A stretch of DNA of 64,000 nt from JAIVGV01 sp036389335 (GCA_036389335.1 DASVQC010000044.1:1-64000), one strand, 5' to 3'; shown: positions 27,762 through 37,678, counted from the stretch's first letter. Made by a program: numbers and translations. Notes: generated from the sequence alone by a model not told the origin.

Positions 27762-28982
27762 TCACTCCGCGCGCTCAAGCGGCGGCGCGACGGCGATGAA
27801 CTCCGCGGCGAAGCGGCGCGCGTAAGAGGCGAGCAGCTCGTCGACGCGCGCCGGATCGCCGGAGCGGACGACGAGCGCGACGTGGTGGCGCTTGCGCGGG
27901 CGGAAGACGATCTCCGGGTCTGTGAAGTGTGAGGTGTCGGGCCACTCCTGCCGCGCGAGCGAGAGGACGATGCCGGAGTGGTCGCGGCGCGGCGTCGGCG
28001 CTGCGTAGGGGCGTTCGTCGTCGGCGAGCTCGATCTTCGCCCACTCGCGCCAGACGTTGACGCCGCTCGCGGCTTCGAGGTTCTCGGCGGTGAACGCGCC
28101 GCCGACGCGCGCGGCGATCTCAAGGAAGTAGAACCGCCCGTCGTCCGCGCCCCTGATGAACTCGGCGTGCGCCGCGCCGCGCCGCAGCTTGAGCGCGCTG
28201 ACGACTTGTTGATTAATGTCGAGCAGCGCGGCGCGCTCCGCGGAGTCGTAGCCGACGGTCGAGGAGATGAAGACGCCGCCCTCCTGCGCGACGTTCATCG
28301 GCGGGCGACCGTAGCGGTTGACGCCCGCGAACCTCACCTCGCCGCCCGAGACGACGGAATCGACGTGGAAGACGTCGCCCGCGACGAACCGCTCCAGCAG
28401 GTGGAACGACGCGCGCTCGTGCGGTCGCTCGCGCGCGTCGAGCGCCTTCATCGCCAGCCAGACCTGCTCGGCGTCGTCGAGCTTCCGGATGCCGATGGCG
28501 GAAACGTCCGTGCGCGGTTTCAGAACCCACGGCGCGGGCGTGCGCTCCAGAAACTCGCCGACCTCCTGAAAGTTCAGCAGGTGGACGAACTCCGGCACGT
28601 TGACGCCCGCGTCGCGCGCCGTCGTGCGCATCGCGAGCTTGTCGCGGAAGAGCCGCGCCTCGGAGCTGGTCATGCCGGGCAGGCGCAGGTGCTCGCGCAC
28701 GAGCCCGGCGGTGATCACGTCGAACTCTTCGAGGGCGACGACGCGCTTCAGCCGGTTGCGGCGCGCCGCCTCGGCGACGGTCTGGATGTAGAGTTCGGGC
28801 GTCGCCTCGTTCGGCAGCGCGACCGAGGCTTCGAGCGCGTCGTGCGCCCACTCCTCGTCGCGGCAGCGCTCTTTGGTGACGAGGACGACGCGCGCGCCCT
28901 GCGCCTTCGCCTCGCGCATGAAGTCCACGCCCTTGAAGTAGCTGGCGAGGCAGACGATCATCGGTGCGGCGTCAGGCGACAT
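27762..28982 (-). CDS. ATP-grasp enzyme B
   Basis: This 406-residue paralogue of the enzyme at 25405 shares the same motifs: IVCLASYFKGVDFMREAK, FRDKLAMRTTARDAGVNVPEF, the lysine in WVLKPRTDVSAIGIRKL, FHLLERFVAGDVFHVD and FYFLEIAARVGGAFTAENL. The metal-coordinating Glu is kept, so it should be active. The ATG at 28982 is preferred to farther upstream starts, which lie in a low-complexity region. It is upstream of TonB-C protein A and downstream of an inverted-repeat element and TonB-C protein B. The duplicated ATP-grasp/TonB-C set suggests a shared biosynthetic or envelope task, as yet unknown. Confidence 0.85.
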   Translation of the reverse strand: MSPDAAPMIVCLASYFKGVDFMREAKAQGARVVLVTKERCRDEEWAHDALEASVALPNEATPELYIQTVAEAARRNRLKRVVALEEFDVITAGLVREHLRLPGMTSSEARLFRDKLAMRTTARDAGVNVPEFVHLLNFQEVGEFLERTPAPWVLKPRTDVSAIGIRKLDDAEQVWLAMKALDARERPHERASFHLLERFVAGDVFHVDSVVSGGEVRFAGVNRYGRPPMNVAQEGGVFISSTVGYDSAERAALLDINQQVVSALKLRRGAAHAEFIRGADDGRFYFLEIAARVGGAFTAENLEAASGVNVWREWAKIELADDERPYAAPTPRRDHSGIVLSLARQEWPDTSHFTDPEIVFRPRKRHHVALVVRSGDPARVDELLASYARRFAAEFIAVAPPLERAE

Positions 28983-29059
28983 GGGCGACGATCTAACCCG
29001 AACGCACGACGCCGCGCAAGTTATTCTACGCGCGCACGGCTTTCGTCCTGTCAAAGACA

Positions 29060-29152
29060 TTCACCGCGGAGGCGCAGAGGATACAGAGATCGCGCAGAGA
29101 AAACATTTCTTCTCTCTGCACCCCCCTGCGAACTCTGCGCCTCCGCGGTGAA
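29060..29152. repeat. CACCGCGGAGGCGCAGAG inverted-repeat element
   Basis: Arms of 20 bases (29060-29079 and 29133-29152, TTCACCGCGGAGGCGCAGAG and its complement) match perfectly. GCAGAGA and TCTCTGC form an inner pair. It lies between the ATP-grasp B and TonB-C B genes. A diverged relative frames the nested element at 48655-48778. Confidence 0.85.
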
Positions 29153-29204
29153 CTCCTGCTTACCGTTCAGGCGAGTTTCCACTTGAACGGTAGTATGGGT
29201 CGCG

Positions 29205-30620
29205 TCAGTAGATGTTGAAGTTGTAATTGATCGTCGCGTACTGCGAGACCTTGCGACCGTCGCGCTCGGCGGGCGTGAACTGGATGCGGCGGGCCGCCTC
29301 GATTGCCCTCTCGGTCAGGCCGTCGGGCAGGTGGCTCAGGGCGACGACGTTCGAGACCGTCCCGTTCGCGTTGAGCACGAGGCGGAGGACGACCGTGCCG
29401 GTCGTCTGGTTCTTGCGCGCCTCTTCCGTGTAGAGCGGCTCGGGGCGCGAGACGATGACGGCGCGGCGCGTCACGTCTTTGGCGTTGAAGATGCGGTTGA
29501 GGTCTGTCGCGGTGCCGCCCCCGCCGCTCGGCCCCCCGCCGCCGAGGTGCGGATCGCCGCCGCCCGTGTTGTTGCGGTTGCCCGGCCCGTAGCCCGCGCC
29601 GTCGCCCGGCCCGACCCCGCCGCCCGTGCCTTCGCCGATGCCGCCGCCCGTGCCCTGCCCTGACGACAATTCCGTCGCCTTCGACTTCGGATCGCCGTAG
29701 TTGATCGCGCGCGTGTCGGGCGGGAACAAGACCGGGTCGGCTCGGATCGTCGCCGCGGTCGGCAGCGACGGCTGCTTGATCGCGGGCGGGTGCGGGTCGG
29801 GCGCGAGCACCTGCGGCAGCATCGACGCCTGCGGCAGCTTGCCGCCCACCGCGGGCTTGTCCTCGCTGCGCCCGCCGCCGCCGCCCCCTCCCGGCTTCTC
29901 GTACTTCTGCTTCTGCCCGCCGCCGTGCCCGCCGTCGGCCATGCCCGCGCCCGTCGCGTCGGGCTTCGTCTGCTCCTTCGGCGTCTCGGTGAGCCAACTG
30001 ACTATCGTGAGATCGTCGCGCACGCGCGCGGCGAACAGAGGGCGCGCGCCCCTGCGGTCGAAGGCGACGACCGCGCAGGCGAGCGTGATGGCGATCGAGA
30101 GCGACGCGAGCGCGCCGTAGCTGACGTTCTCCTGCGCCAGCACGAGCCGCGCCGCCAGCGCGTACGTCGTGACGAGACGCCACGCGAAGCCGAGCGGATC
30201 GCGCCGCAGCTCGGCGCGCGTCAGACGCGAATCCTTGGCGACCGCCGCGACCTCGGCCGTGAGCCGGTGCAGCAGCCCCGCGTGTTCGAGGATCGTCGGA
30301 CGAAACTCGCCGCGCGCGCCGCCCGCCAGAGCGTAGCGCGCGCCGAAACCGTCGCCCCCTAACCTGTAGCCTTCCATCCCCGTCTCCTTTCGATCTGCGA
30401 ACTGTTGACGGTACGAGACGATGAGCCGCGAACGCGCCGCCGCGCCCCCGCCTTCGGGCGCGCGCCAGCTCTCCAGCAGGGACTTCAACGCGTCGTCCGC
30501 GTCGCCTCCGGGCGCGAAGCCCGACCCGCCGCGCGTCGCCGCGACGCGCGGCGGGTCGCCGGACGCCGAGCCTTCGCGCGCCCCGTGAGTCGGTCGTGGT
30601 TTTCCCGTTCGATCCGTCAT
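29205..30620 (-). CDS. Membrane protein with C-terminal TonB domain (B), sigma-linked
   Basis: The 471-residue product has a charged cytoplasmic N-terminus with LKSLLESWRAPEGG, a helical region, and one membrane span (ALASLSIAITLACAVVAF, about residue 185). A long Gly/Pro-rich periplasmic linker follows, then a TonB C-terminal domain (RPEPLYTEEARKNQTTGTV, ending YNFNIY). It starts 2 bases after the stop of the ECF sigma gene, so it is likely cotranscribed and translationally coupled. The N-terminal part facing the cytoplasm could act as an anti-sigma-like sensor, with the TonB domain outside; that is inference. The C-terminal 90 residues closely match TonB-C protein A. Confidence 0.83.
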   Translation of the reverse strand: MTDRTGKPRPTHGAREGSASGDPPRVAATRGGSGFAPGGDADDALKSLLESWRAPEGGGAAARSRLIVSYRQQFADRKETGMEGYRLGGDGFGARYALAGGARGEFRPTILEHAGLLHRLTAEVAAVAKDSRLTRAELRRDPLGFAWRLVTTYALAARLVLAQENVSYGALASLSIAITLACAVVAFDRRGARPLFAARVRDDLTIVSWLTETPKEQTKPDATGAGMADGGHGGGQKQKYEKPGGGGGGGRSEDKPAVGGKLPQASMLPQVLAPDPHPPAIKQPSLPTAATIRADPVLFPPDTRAINYGDPKSKATELSSGQGTGGGIGEGTGGGVGPGDGAGYGPGNRNNTGGGDPHLGGGGPSGGGGTATDLNRIFNAKDVTRRAVIVSRPEPLYTEEARKNQTTGTVVLRLVLNANGTVSNVVALSHLPDGLTERAIEAARRIQFTPAERDGRKVSQYATINYNFNIY

Positions 30621-30622
30621 CG

Positions 30623-31225
30623 TCAGTCCTTCAACGCCAACGCGCGCGTGCCGCAGGGAGACAGGTACGGTGCGAGCGTCTTTTTCAAACTCTGCCGCGC
30701 CCTCCACAGGCGCGCCTTCACCGCGTTCACGTCCGCGCCCACGATCTCCGCGATCTCTGCGAGCGACAGCTCTTCGTACTCGAACAGGATCAGCGACTCT
30801 CTCTGGGCCGCGGGGAGCGAAGAGACGGCGCGCCTCACCGCCTCGCCCAACTCCTCCCCGAGGACGCGCGCCAGCGGCCCGCACGAGTCGTCGGCGCGCC
30901 TCTCGTCGGCGGCGGCGTCAAACTCTTGCTCGCGGGCGGCGCGGCGGAAGAGACCGTGCGCGCGGTGGCGCGCCATGCCGTAGAGGTAGTTGCGCAGCGT
31001 CCCGCGCGAGGGGTCGAAGTCGGACGTCGCGCCGCGCGCGGGCTCCCGGACGAGATCGAGGAAACAGTCGTGCGTCACGTCCTCGGCTGCGGCGCGCGAG
31101 TCGAGCAGGCGGAAGGCGAAGCGGAAGATCGCCGCGTGGTGACGCTCGTAGAGCGCGACGAGCGCCGCTTCGTCGCCGCGGCGCGCGTGCCGTAGCAGGC
31201 ACTCGTCTCTTGTTTCTTCCGGCAA
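30623..31225 (-). CDS. ECF RNA polymerase sigma factor
   Basis: The 200-residue product has sigma region 2 (ALVALYERHHAAIFRFAFRLL, AEDVTHDCFLDLV) and region 4 (LPAAQRESLILFEYEELSLAEIAEIVGADVNAVKARLWRARQSLKK), separated by a low-complexity linker. It lacks region 3, as ECF sigmas do. The start is a TTG at 31225; no ATG or GTG is closer. It is divergent from the alpha-2-macroglobulin gene and coupled to TonB-C protein B downstream, a typical place for its anti-sigma. It may control both divergent units. Confidence 0.92.
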   Translation of the reverse strand: MPEETRDECLLRHARRGDEAALVALYERHHAAIFRFAFRLLDSRAAAEDVTHDCFLDLVREPARGATSDFDPSRGTLRNYLYGMARHRAHGLFRRAAREQEFDAAADERRADDSCGPLARVLGEELGEAVRRAVSSLPAAQRESLILFEYEELSLAEIAEIVGADVNAVKARLWRARQSLKKTLAPYLSPCGTRALALKD

Positions 31226-31471
31226 CCTGTGTGCTCGCGTGTGCGCTCGTGAAACTCCCCGTCGCAGGTAGTGGCGACGGGGGTGAAGAAAAGTTACGCG
31301 GCGGTCGGAATATTTTTTTTCGGCGGGGAGACCGGACGCGCGCGAGAGGCGCGGTCGCCGCTTTGTTGCCCGCGCGGCTCGCGTTGGTTGTTCCGCGCAA
31401 AAAAATTTCGCGCGCTACAACTCGCGGGAGAGAGACGCGCATCACACGCGCAAGATCGGAGGTTCGCCCAC

Positions 31472-34400
31472 ATGAGTCGTAGACGGCTTTGCCTTCTGCA
31501 CTGCCTACTCGTCTGCCTCTGCGCCGTCCCGTTCGCCGCCGTCACGGCCACCAACACGCAGCCGGGCAGCTTCATCCGCGCCGACGAGGCGGCGACGCGC
31601 CTCTCGCTCGCCGACAAGTGGTGTAAGGTCTCGCTCGCCGTCGAGAATTCCAGCGATCGCCCGCTCGGCGCGCACGTCGCGTTCGAGCTGCTCGATCCGA
31701 AAGACCGCGTCGTCTCGACGGCGAGGGCCGACGCACTGCTCGGGCGCGGGGCGAGCCGCGTCGAAGGCACGCTCGGGCTCCCGGACTTCTCGCGCGGCGC
31801 GGCGGCGCGGCGCGAGCTGCTCCTGTACCGCCTGCGCTACCGCGTCGAGCCCGACCCGCGCTCGTCGGCCTTCAACGTGGAGGCGGGCACGGTCTCGGTC
31901 TCCGAGATCGCGCGCGATCTCTTCGAGCTGCGGGTCGCCGCGCCGAGCCGCGTGCACGAGGGGCAGCTCCTGCGCGCGCGCGTGCGCGCCCTGCACCCGC
32001 TCACCGAGCGCGCCGTGCGCGGCGTCCGCGTCGAGGGCGAGGTCTCCTACGACGACCCCGCGAAGGACGAGACGCAGCGCGTCAAGGCGCGCGGCGAGAC
32101 CGACGCGGAAGGCTACGTCTCGCTGGCGTTCCAACTGCCGCGCGCGATCCCCGACGACGACATCGATCTCGAAGTCGCGGGCCGGCTCGGCGAGTTCACG
32201 CAGACCGCCTCGGACAGCATCGATCTCGACCGCCGCGTGCGCGTCCTCGTCAGCACCGACAAGCCTCTCTACCAGCCCGGCCAGACCGTCCACCTGCGCG
32301 CGCTCGTCGTCACCAACGCCGACCGCGCGCTGGCGTCCGCCGCGGGCAAACTTGAGATCGAAGACCCCGAAGGCACGACCGTCTTCGACGCCGCGCTCAA
32401 GACCTCGCGCTTCGGCGTGGCGAGCGCCGACTGGAAGCTCGCCGACAACACGCGCCTCGGCGACTACGCGATCAAGTTCGAGTTGGAAGATGGCGACTAC
32501 GAAGACGCGCGGGGCCGCGCCTCCGTCAAGATCAGCCGCTACGAGCTGCCGAACTTCTCCGTCGCCGCCAAGCCCGACCGCGACTACTACCTGCGCGGGC
32601 AGTCGGCGGAGGTCGAGGTGAGGGCCGACTACCTCTTCGGCCAGCCCGTGCGGCGCGGCCACGTCCGCGTCGTGCGCGAGACCAAGCGCAGGTGGGACTA
32701 CGAGTCTCAGAAATATGAGACCGAGGAAGGCCAGAAGTACGAGGGCGAGCTTGACGACGCGGGCCGGTTCGTCGCGCGCGTCGATCTCTCGGAGGCGCAC
32801 GAAGAAATAGCCGCGAACGGCTGGCAACGCTTCGAGGACTTGACCTACGCGGCCTACGTCACGGACGCGACGACGAACCGCACCGAGCAGCGCCGCTTCC
32901 GCCTGCGCGCGACCCGAGACGCCATCCACGTCTACGTCACGGAGGCGAACACGCGGCAGGCGCGCGGCCTCCCGCTACAGTTCTACGTCGCCACCTCTTA
33001 CGCCGACGGCAGCCCCGCCCAGTGCGACGTGATGATCGAGGAGAAGCCGCCGGAGAACTCACGACAGCCGGGCGCGCCCCCCGCGCCGCCGCGCAAGCTG
33101 TTGAGTAAGGTCGTCAGGACGAACCGGCTCGGCGTGGCGAAGGTGTCGGGGCCGGTCGTCCCGCGCGAGGGCTTCGGCGTCGGCGACAGGGGCGGCGCGC
33201 GCGGGCTCTCCTTCCGCTTCGCCGCGCGCGACCGCGAGGGGCGCACCGGCGCGCACGAAGACAGCTTCTGGATGTACGGCGACCCGGTCGTCCGCGTCGC
33301 GACCGACAAGTCGATCTACCGCGCGGGCGAGCCCGTCGAGGCCGAGATCACGTCCGACCAGCCCGATCTGAAAGTCGTCGTCGAAGCAGCGAGCGAGGGG
33401 CGCAGCCTCTTCGCCGAGACCGTCCGCCTCGCGGACGGGCGCGCGTCGGTCACGATCCCCTACCGGCCCGAGTTCCGCAACCGCGTCGTGGTCGCCGCCT
33501 ACACCGCCGCGATCCCCGAAGACAGTGACGAGCGAAACTTCGTCAAGGGCACGCGCGCCGTCATCTACCCGCGCGACCGCGAGCTGAAGCTCGACGTGAC
33601 GTTCGACAGCGCGAGCTACAGGCCGGGCGGCGAGGCGAGCGCGAGCCTCCGCGTGAAGACCGCCGAAGGGCGCGAGGCCGAGAGCGCGCTCGGCGTCGTC
33701 GTCTTCGACAAGGCGGTCGAAGAGCGGGCGCGCACCGAGCAGGAGTTCTCTTCCCCCTACGGCTTCTACGATCAGTTCCGCTCCTTCTGGTACGGCGACG
33801 ACTCGGTCGCGGGCCTCACGCTGCGCGACCTCGAACGGCTCGACCCCGCGAAGTCGGTCTCGCGCGATCTCGATCTCGCCGCGGAGCTACTGCTCCAACG
33901 CGGGGACGAGTACGAGCCCAACTTCTTCGGCGGCGCGGACTACGAGACCGATCAGGCGCGCGCCTTCGCAGACCTCTCGGCGTCGGAGCTGCGCGAGGCG
34001 CGCGCCGCGCTCGCCTCGCGCTACGAGAGGACGGGCGAGTACCCGCGCGACGAGGAGGCCCTGCGCCGCCTGCTCTCCGAGTCGGGCGTCGCCCCCGCGC
34101 GCGACCCGTGGGGCACGCCCTACCGCGGCGCGTTCTCGGTCGAGCAGGCTTTCGACGTGGTCGAGTTCGAGAGCGCGGGCGCGGACAAACGCTTCGGCAC
34201 GGCGGACGACTGGAAGGCCGGTCGCGTCCGCTTCGCCTACTTCGGCACGCAAGGGCAGTTGCTCTCGCGCGCCGTCGAAGAGTACCACCGGCGCACGAAC
34301 GAGTACGTGCGCGACGCGGCGACGCTCAGGGCCGAGGCCGCGCGCGCGGGGCTTGACTTGGACGCCCTGCGCGACCGCTGGGGCCACCCCTACGAGGTGC

Positions 34401-37400
34401 GCTTCAGCATCTACGGCACGAGCTACGCGCTGAGCGTTATGAGCGGCGGCGCGGACGGTCGCGTCGCGCGCGAGGCTTGGGGCGAGTACGGCGCGGACGA
34501 CTTCCCCGTCTGGTCAGTTCTGCTCGACTACTTCTCCGAGACGCGCCAGCTCATCGACGCCGCGCTCCAAGCCTTCAGGCGCGAGACGGGCGGCTTCCCC
34601 AAAGACGAGCGCGCGCTCGCGGAGGTGCTGCGCCGCGCCGGGCTGCGCTTCGCGGAGCTGCGCGACGCGTGGGGCCGCCCCTTCTACGCGACCTTCCGCG
34701 CCGACACGCGCTACGCCGATCGCGCGCAGGCCGAGACGCGCGGCGACGCGGGCAATCGCACGCAGTTGACGCCCGTCACCCAGAGGCTCAGCTTCGTCAC
34801 CGTCCGCAGCGCGGGGGCCGACGGCAGAGTCGGCACCGCGGACGACTTCAACGCCGCCGAGTTCTCCTGCGTCGAGTCGGAGCAGTCGGCGCAGGAGAGC
34901 GCGCCGCGACCCGCGACGCAGGCCGTCGTCTACGTCGCGGGCACGGGCGCAATCGGCGGCACGATCACAGACCCGAACGGCGCTGCGGTGCCCAACGCCA
35001 CCGTCACGGCGACGCACCAGTACCTGCCGGACAAGACGTTCACGGCGACGACGAACGACGAAGGGGCGTACCTCCTGCGCAACCTGCCCCCCGGCCTCTA
35101 CACGCTGCGCGCGGACTCCCCCGGCTTCCAGAGCGTGGTCGTGATGGGCATCGCCGTCCGCTCCGAGGCGATGGCGCAGTTCGATCTCAGGCTCACTGTG
35201 GGAACCGTGTCCGAAACCGTCGAGGTCACGGGCGGGAACGCCGGATCGCTCTCCATGATGTCGTCGAGCGTCGCCCGAGGGGAAAACGTCGTGACGAAAT
35301 CGGGGGAGCGCGAGGGCGCGCGCCGGACGTTGGCCGGCAAAGAGCCGCTGGCGACGCCGCGCCTGCGCAAAGACTTCCCCGAAACGCTCTACTGGCAGCC
35401 CGAACTCGTCACCGACCGCAAGGGCCGCTCCGAAGTTAAATTCAAGCTCGCCGACAACATCACGACGTGGAAGATGTCCGTCATCGGCTCGACCGAGAAA
35501 GGCGAGATCGGCACGGTCGAGCGCGAGTTCCGCGCCTTCCAGCCCTTCTTCGTCGAACTCGACCCGCCGCCCGTGCTCACGGAGGGCGACGAGATCGACC
35601 TGCCCGTCGTCGTCCGCAACTACCTCGACTCCCGCCAGCGCGTCGCGCTCGACCTCAAGCCCGAAAGCTGGTTCTCGCTCACCGGCCCCGCCGCGCGCGA
35701 AACCGAGGTCGCCGCGGGCGACGCCGCGCGCGAGACTTTCGGCCTGCGCGCCGTCTCGTCGATCAAAGACGGCAGGCAGCAGGTGACGGCGCGCGGCGTC
35801 GAGGCGTCGGACGCGATAGAAAAGACCGTCGCCGTCCACCCCGACGGCGAGGAGATCGCCGACACGCGCACGCAGCTCTTCGAGCGCGAGGGCGCGATCT
35901 CGTTCGACGTGCCCGCCTCGGCGATACCCGGCTCGCTGCGCGCCGAGCTGAAGGTCTACCCGAACCTCTTCGCGCACGTCGTCGAGGGCGTCGAGGGGAT
36001 CATGAAGCGCCCCTACGGCTGCGGCGAGCAGACGATCTCTTCCACCTACCCGAGCCTCTTCGTCCTCCGCCACTACAGGCAGGCCGGCACGCCCGAGGCG
36101 CAACTGCCGCCCGTCGCCTTGAAGGCGCGCGAGTATTTACAACAGGGCTACGAGCGCCTGCTCTCTTACCACGCCCCGGACGGCGGCTTCACCTACTGGG
36201 GCCGCGGCGACTCCGACGTGGCGCTGACGGCTTACGCCATCCGCTTCCTCGAAGACGCGCGCGGGCTGACGGAGGTTGACGACTCGGTGATCGACTCGGC
36301 GCGCGCGTGGCTCGTCGGACAGCAGCTCGCCGACGGCGGCTGGGCGTCCTACCGACCGGCCAACGCGGCGGGCGCGCAGGGCGATCCGCTGCTCACGGCC
36401 TTCGTCGCCCGCGTGCTCGCGCGCGGCGAGCGGCGGCAATCCGAGAAGTCCGCCAACGCTGCGAGCGCGACGAGCGCGACGAGCGCGACGAGCGCGACGG
36501 GTGCGGCGAGCGCGACGGGTGCGACAGACGCGTCTGTCGCACAGCGGCCCTCTCAAACTCCGACGCGCCCCGCGCCGCCCACGCCCTTCCAGCGTGCGCT
36601 CTCCTACCTCGCGCGCCGCGCCGACGCGCTCGAAGAGCCCTACGCCATCTCTTCCTACGCGCTCGCGCTCGCCGACTCGGGCGGGCCGCCCTCGCAGATC
36701 GACGCGCTCACGAAACGCCTGCGCGCGCTCGCACGCGAAGAGGGCGAAGGCTCCTACTGGTCGCTCGAAACCAACACGCCCTTCCACGGCTGGGGTCTCG
36801 CCGGTCGCATCGAGACGACGGCGCTCGCCGTCCAAGCCCTCTCGCGCGCGTCGTCCGACGACGAACTCGCCAGCCGCGGCCTGCTCTTCCTCCTGAAGAA
36901 CAAGGATCGCTACGGCGTCTGGCATTCGACGCAGGCGACCGTCAACGTCATCGACGCGCTGCTCGGCCTCTCGGACGCGCGCGGCGCGGGCGCGCGGGCG
37001 GCGTCCGCGCAGTCGTCCGGCGCGCAGACCGTGGAAGTCTTCGTCAACGGTCGCGGCGCGGGCAGCGTCTCGCTGCCGTCGGACGCGACGCTGGCCGCGC
37101 CCGTCACGCTCGACCTCTCGCGCTTCGTCGCGGCGGGCGCGAACCGCGTCGAGGTCAGGCGCGGGGGCGCGCCGCCGAAGGCGGCGGCGCAGGTCGTCGC
37201 CTCTTACTACGTGCCGTGGTCGTCCTCGGCGGCGGGCGGCGCGCTCGGACAGCCGCGCTCGGCGCGCGCGCTGCGGCTCGCGGTCTCGTTCGACCGCACG
37301 AGCGCGGGCGTCGGCGAAGAGGTCACGTGCCGCGTCGAGGCCGAGCGCGTCGGGCACCGGGGCTACGGGATGCTGCTCGCGGAGATCGGCCTGCCGCCCG

Positions 37401-37678
37401 GCGCGGACGTGGATCGCGCGTCGTTGGAGCGCGCGATGAAAACTTCCGGCTGGGACTTCAGCCACTACGACGTGCTGCCCGACCGCCTCGTCGTCTACCT
37501 GTGGGCGCGCGCCGGGGGCTCGAAGTTCGACTTCACCTTCCGCCCGCGCTTCGGGCTGCGAGCGAAGTCCGCGCCCTCGCAGGTCTACGACTACTACAAC
37601 CCGGAGGCGCAGGCGCGCGTCGCCCCGACCGGCTTCGTCGTCGCGGAGAAGGGCGCGGCGGCGCAGGCGCGGCGCTGA
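31472..37678 (+). CDS. Giant alpha-2-macroglobulin with inserted GspG-like and CarboxypepD_reg domains
   Basis: The 2068-residue exported protein has a signal peptide (RLCLLHCLLVCLCAVPFAAV) and MG domains, including VLVSTDKPLYQPGQTVHLRA. The bait/ANA region is followed by the intact thioester GCGEQT (C at about 1517) and a helical complement-like domain. Such proteins trap foreign proteases. Two insertions are unusual. About residues 840-1135 hold three copies of a module resembling the C-terminal half of GspG pseudopilins (RDPWGTPYRGAFS...SAGADKRFGTADDW; DRWGHPYEV; DAWGRPFYATF...GADGRVGTADDF). About 1160-1255 is a carboxypeptidase-regulatory-like domain (GGTITDPNGAAVPNATVTA). ATG 31472 follows GGAGG. 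The gene is divergent from an ECF sigma operon. Confidence 0.93.
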   Translation: MSRRRLCLLHCLLVCLCAVPFAAVTATNTQPGSFIRADEAATRLSLADKWCKVSLAVENSSDRPLGAHVAFELLDPKDRVVSTARADALLGRGASRVEGTLGLPDFSRGAAARRELLLYRLRYRVEPDPRSSAFNVEAGTVSVSEIARDLFELRVAAPSRVHEGQLLRARVRALHPLTERAVRGVRVEGEVSYDDPAKDETQRVKARGETDAEGYVSLAFQLPRAIPDDDIDLEVAGRLGEFTQTASDSIDLDRRVRVLVSTDKPLYQPGQTVHLRALVVTNADRALASAAGKLEIEDPEGTTVFDAALKTSRFGVASADWKLADNTRLGDYAIKFELEDGDYEDARGRASVKISRYELPNFSVAAKPDRDYYLRGQSAEVEVRADYLFGQPVRRGHVRVVRETKRRWDYESQKYETEEGQKYEGELDDAGRFVARVDLSEAHEEIAANGWQRFEDLTYAAYVTDATTNRTEQRRFRLRATRDAIHVYVTEANTRQARGLPLQFYVATSYADGSPAQCDVMIEEKPPENSRQPGAPPAPPRKLLSKVVRTNRLGVAKVSGPVVPREGFGVGDRGGARGLSFRFAARDREGRTGAHEDSFWMYGDPVVRVATDKSIYRAGEPVEAEITSDQPDLKVVVEAASEGRSLFAETVRLADGRASVTIPYRPEFRNRVVVAAYTAAIPEDSDERNFVKGTRAVIYPRDRELKLDVTFDSASYRPGGEASASLRVKTAEGREAESALGVVVFDKAVEERARTEQEFSSPYGFYDQFRSFWYGDDSVAGLTLRDLERLDPAKSVSRDLDLAAELLLQRGDEYEPNFFGGADYETDQARAFADLSASELREARAALASRYERTGEYPRDEEALRRLLSESGVAPARDPWGTPYRGAFSVEQAFDVVEFESAGADKRFGTADDWKAGRVRFAYFGTQGQLLSRAVEEYHRRTNEYVRDAATLRAEAARAGLDLDALRDRWGHPYEVRFSIYGTSYALSVMSGGADGRVAREAWGEYGADDFPVWSVLLDYFSETRQLIDAALQAFRRETGGFPKDERALAEVLRRAGLRFAELRDAWGRPFYATFRADTRYADRAQAETRGDAGNRTQLTPVTQRLSFVTVRSAGADGRVGTADDFNAAEFSCVESEQSAQESAPRPATQAVVYVAGTGAIGGTITDPNGAAVPNATVTATHQYLPDKTFTATTNDEGAYLLRNLPPGLYTLRADSPGFQSVVVMGIAVRSEAMAQFDLRLTVGTVSETVEVTGGNAGSLSMMSSSVARGENVVTKSGEREGARRTLAGKEPLATPRLRKDFPETLYWQPELVTDRKGRSEVKFKLADNITTWKMSVIGSTEKGEIGTVEREFRAFQPFFVELDPPPVLTEGDEIDLPVVVRNYLDSRQRVALDLKPESWFSLTGPAARETEVAAGDAARETFGLRAVSSIKDGRQQVTARGVEASDAIEKTVAVHPDGEEIADTRTQLFEREGAISFDVPASAIPGSLRAELKVYPNLFAHVVEGVEGIMKRPYGCGEQTISSTYPSLFVLRHYRQAGTPEAQLPPVALKAREYLQQGYERLLSYHAPDGGFTYWGRGDSDVALTAYAIRFLEDARGLTEVDDSVIDSARAWLVGQQLADGGWASYRPANAAGAQGDPLLTAFVARVLARGERRQSEKSANAASATSATSATSATGAASATGATDASVAQRPSQTPTRPAPPTPFQRALSYLARRADALEEPYAISSYALALADSGGPPSQIDALTKRLRALAREEGEGSYWSLETNTPFHGWGLAGRIETTALAVQALSRASSDDELASRGLLFLLKNKDRYGVWHSTQATVNVIDALLGLSDARGAGARAASAQSSGAQTVEVFVNGRGAGSVSLPSDATLAAPVTLDLSRFVAAGANRVEVRRGGAPPKAAAQVVASYYVPWSSSAAGGALGQPRSARALRLAVSFDRTSAGVGEEVTCRVEAERVGHRGYGMLLAEIGLPPGADVDRASLERAMKTSGWDFSHYDVLPDRLVVYLWARAGGSKFDFTFRPRFGLRAKSAPSQVYDYYNPEAQARVAPTGFVVAEKGAAAQARR
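36461..36531 (+). repeat. In-frame 9-bp (GCGACGAGC) microsatellite in the macroglobulin gene
   Basis: Tandem 9-base units encode Ser-Ala-Thr/Gly triplets (ASATSATSATSATGAASATG) in the helical region after the thioester. Changes in copy number would keep the frame, so length polymorphism of a flexible loop is possible. Confidence 0.75.
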
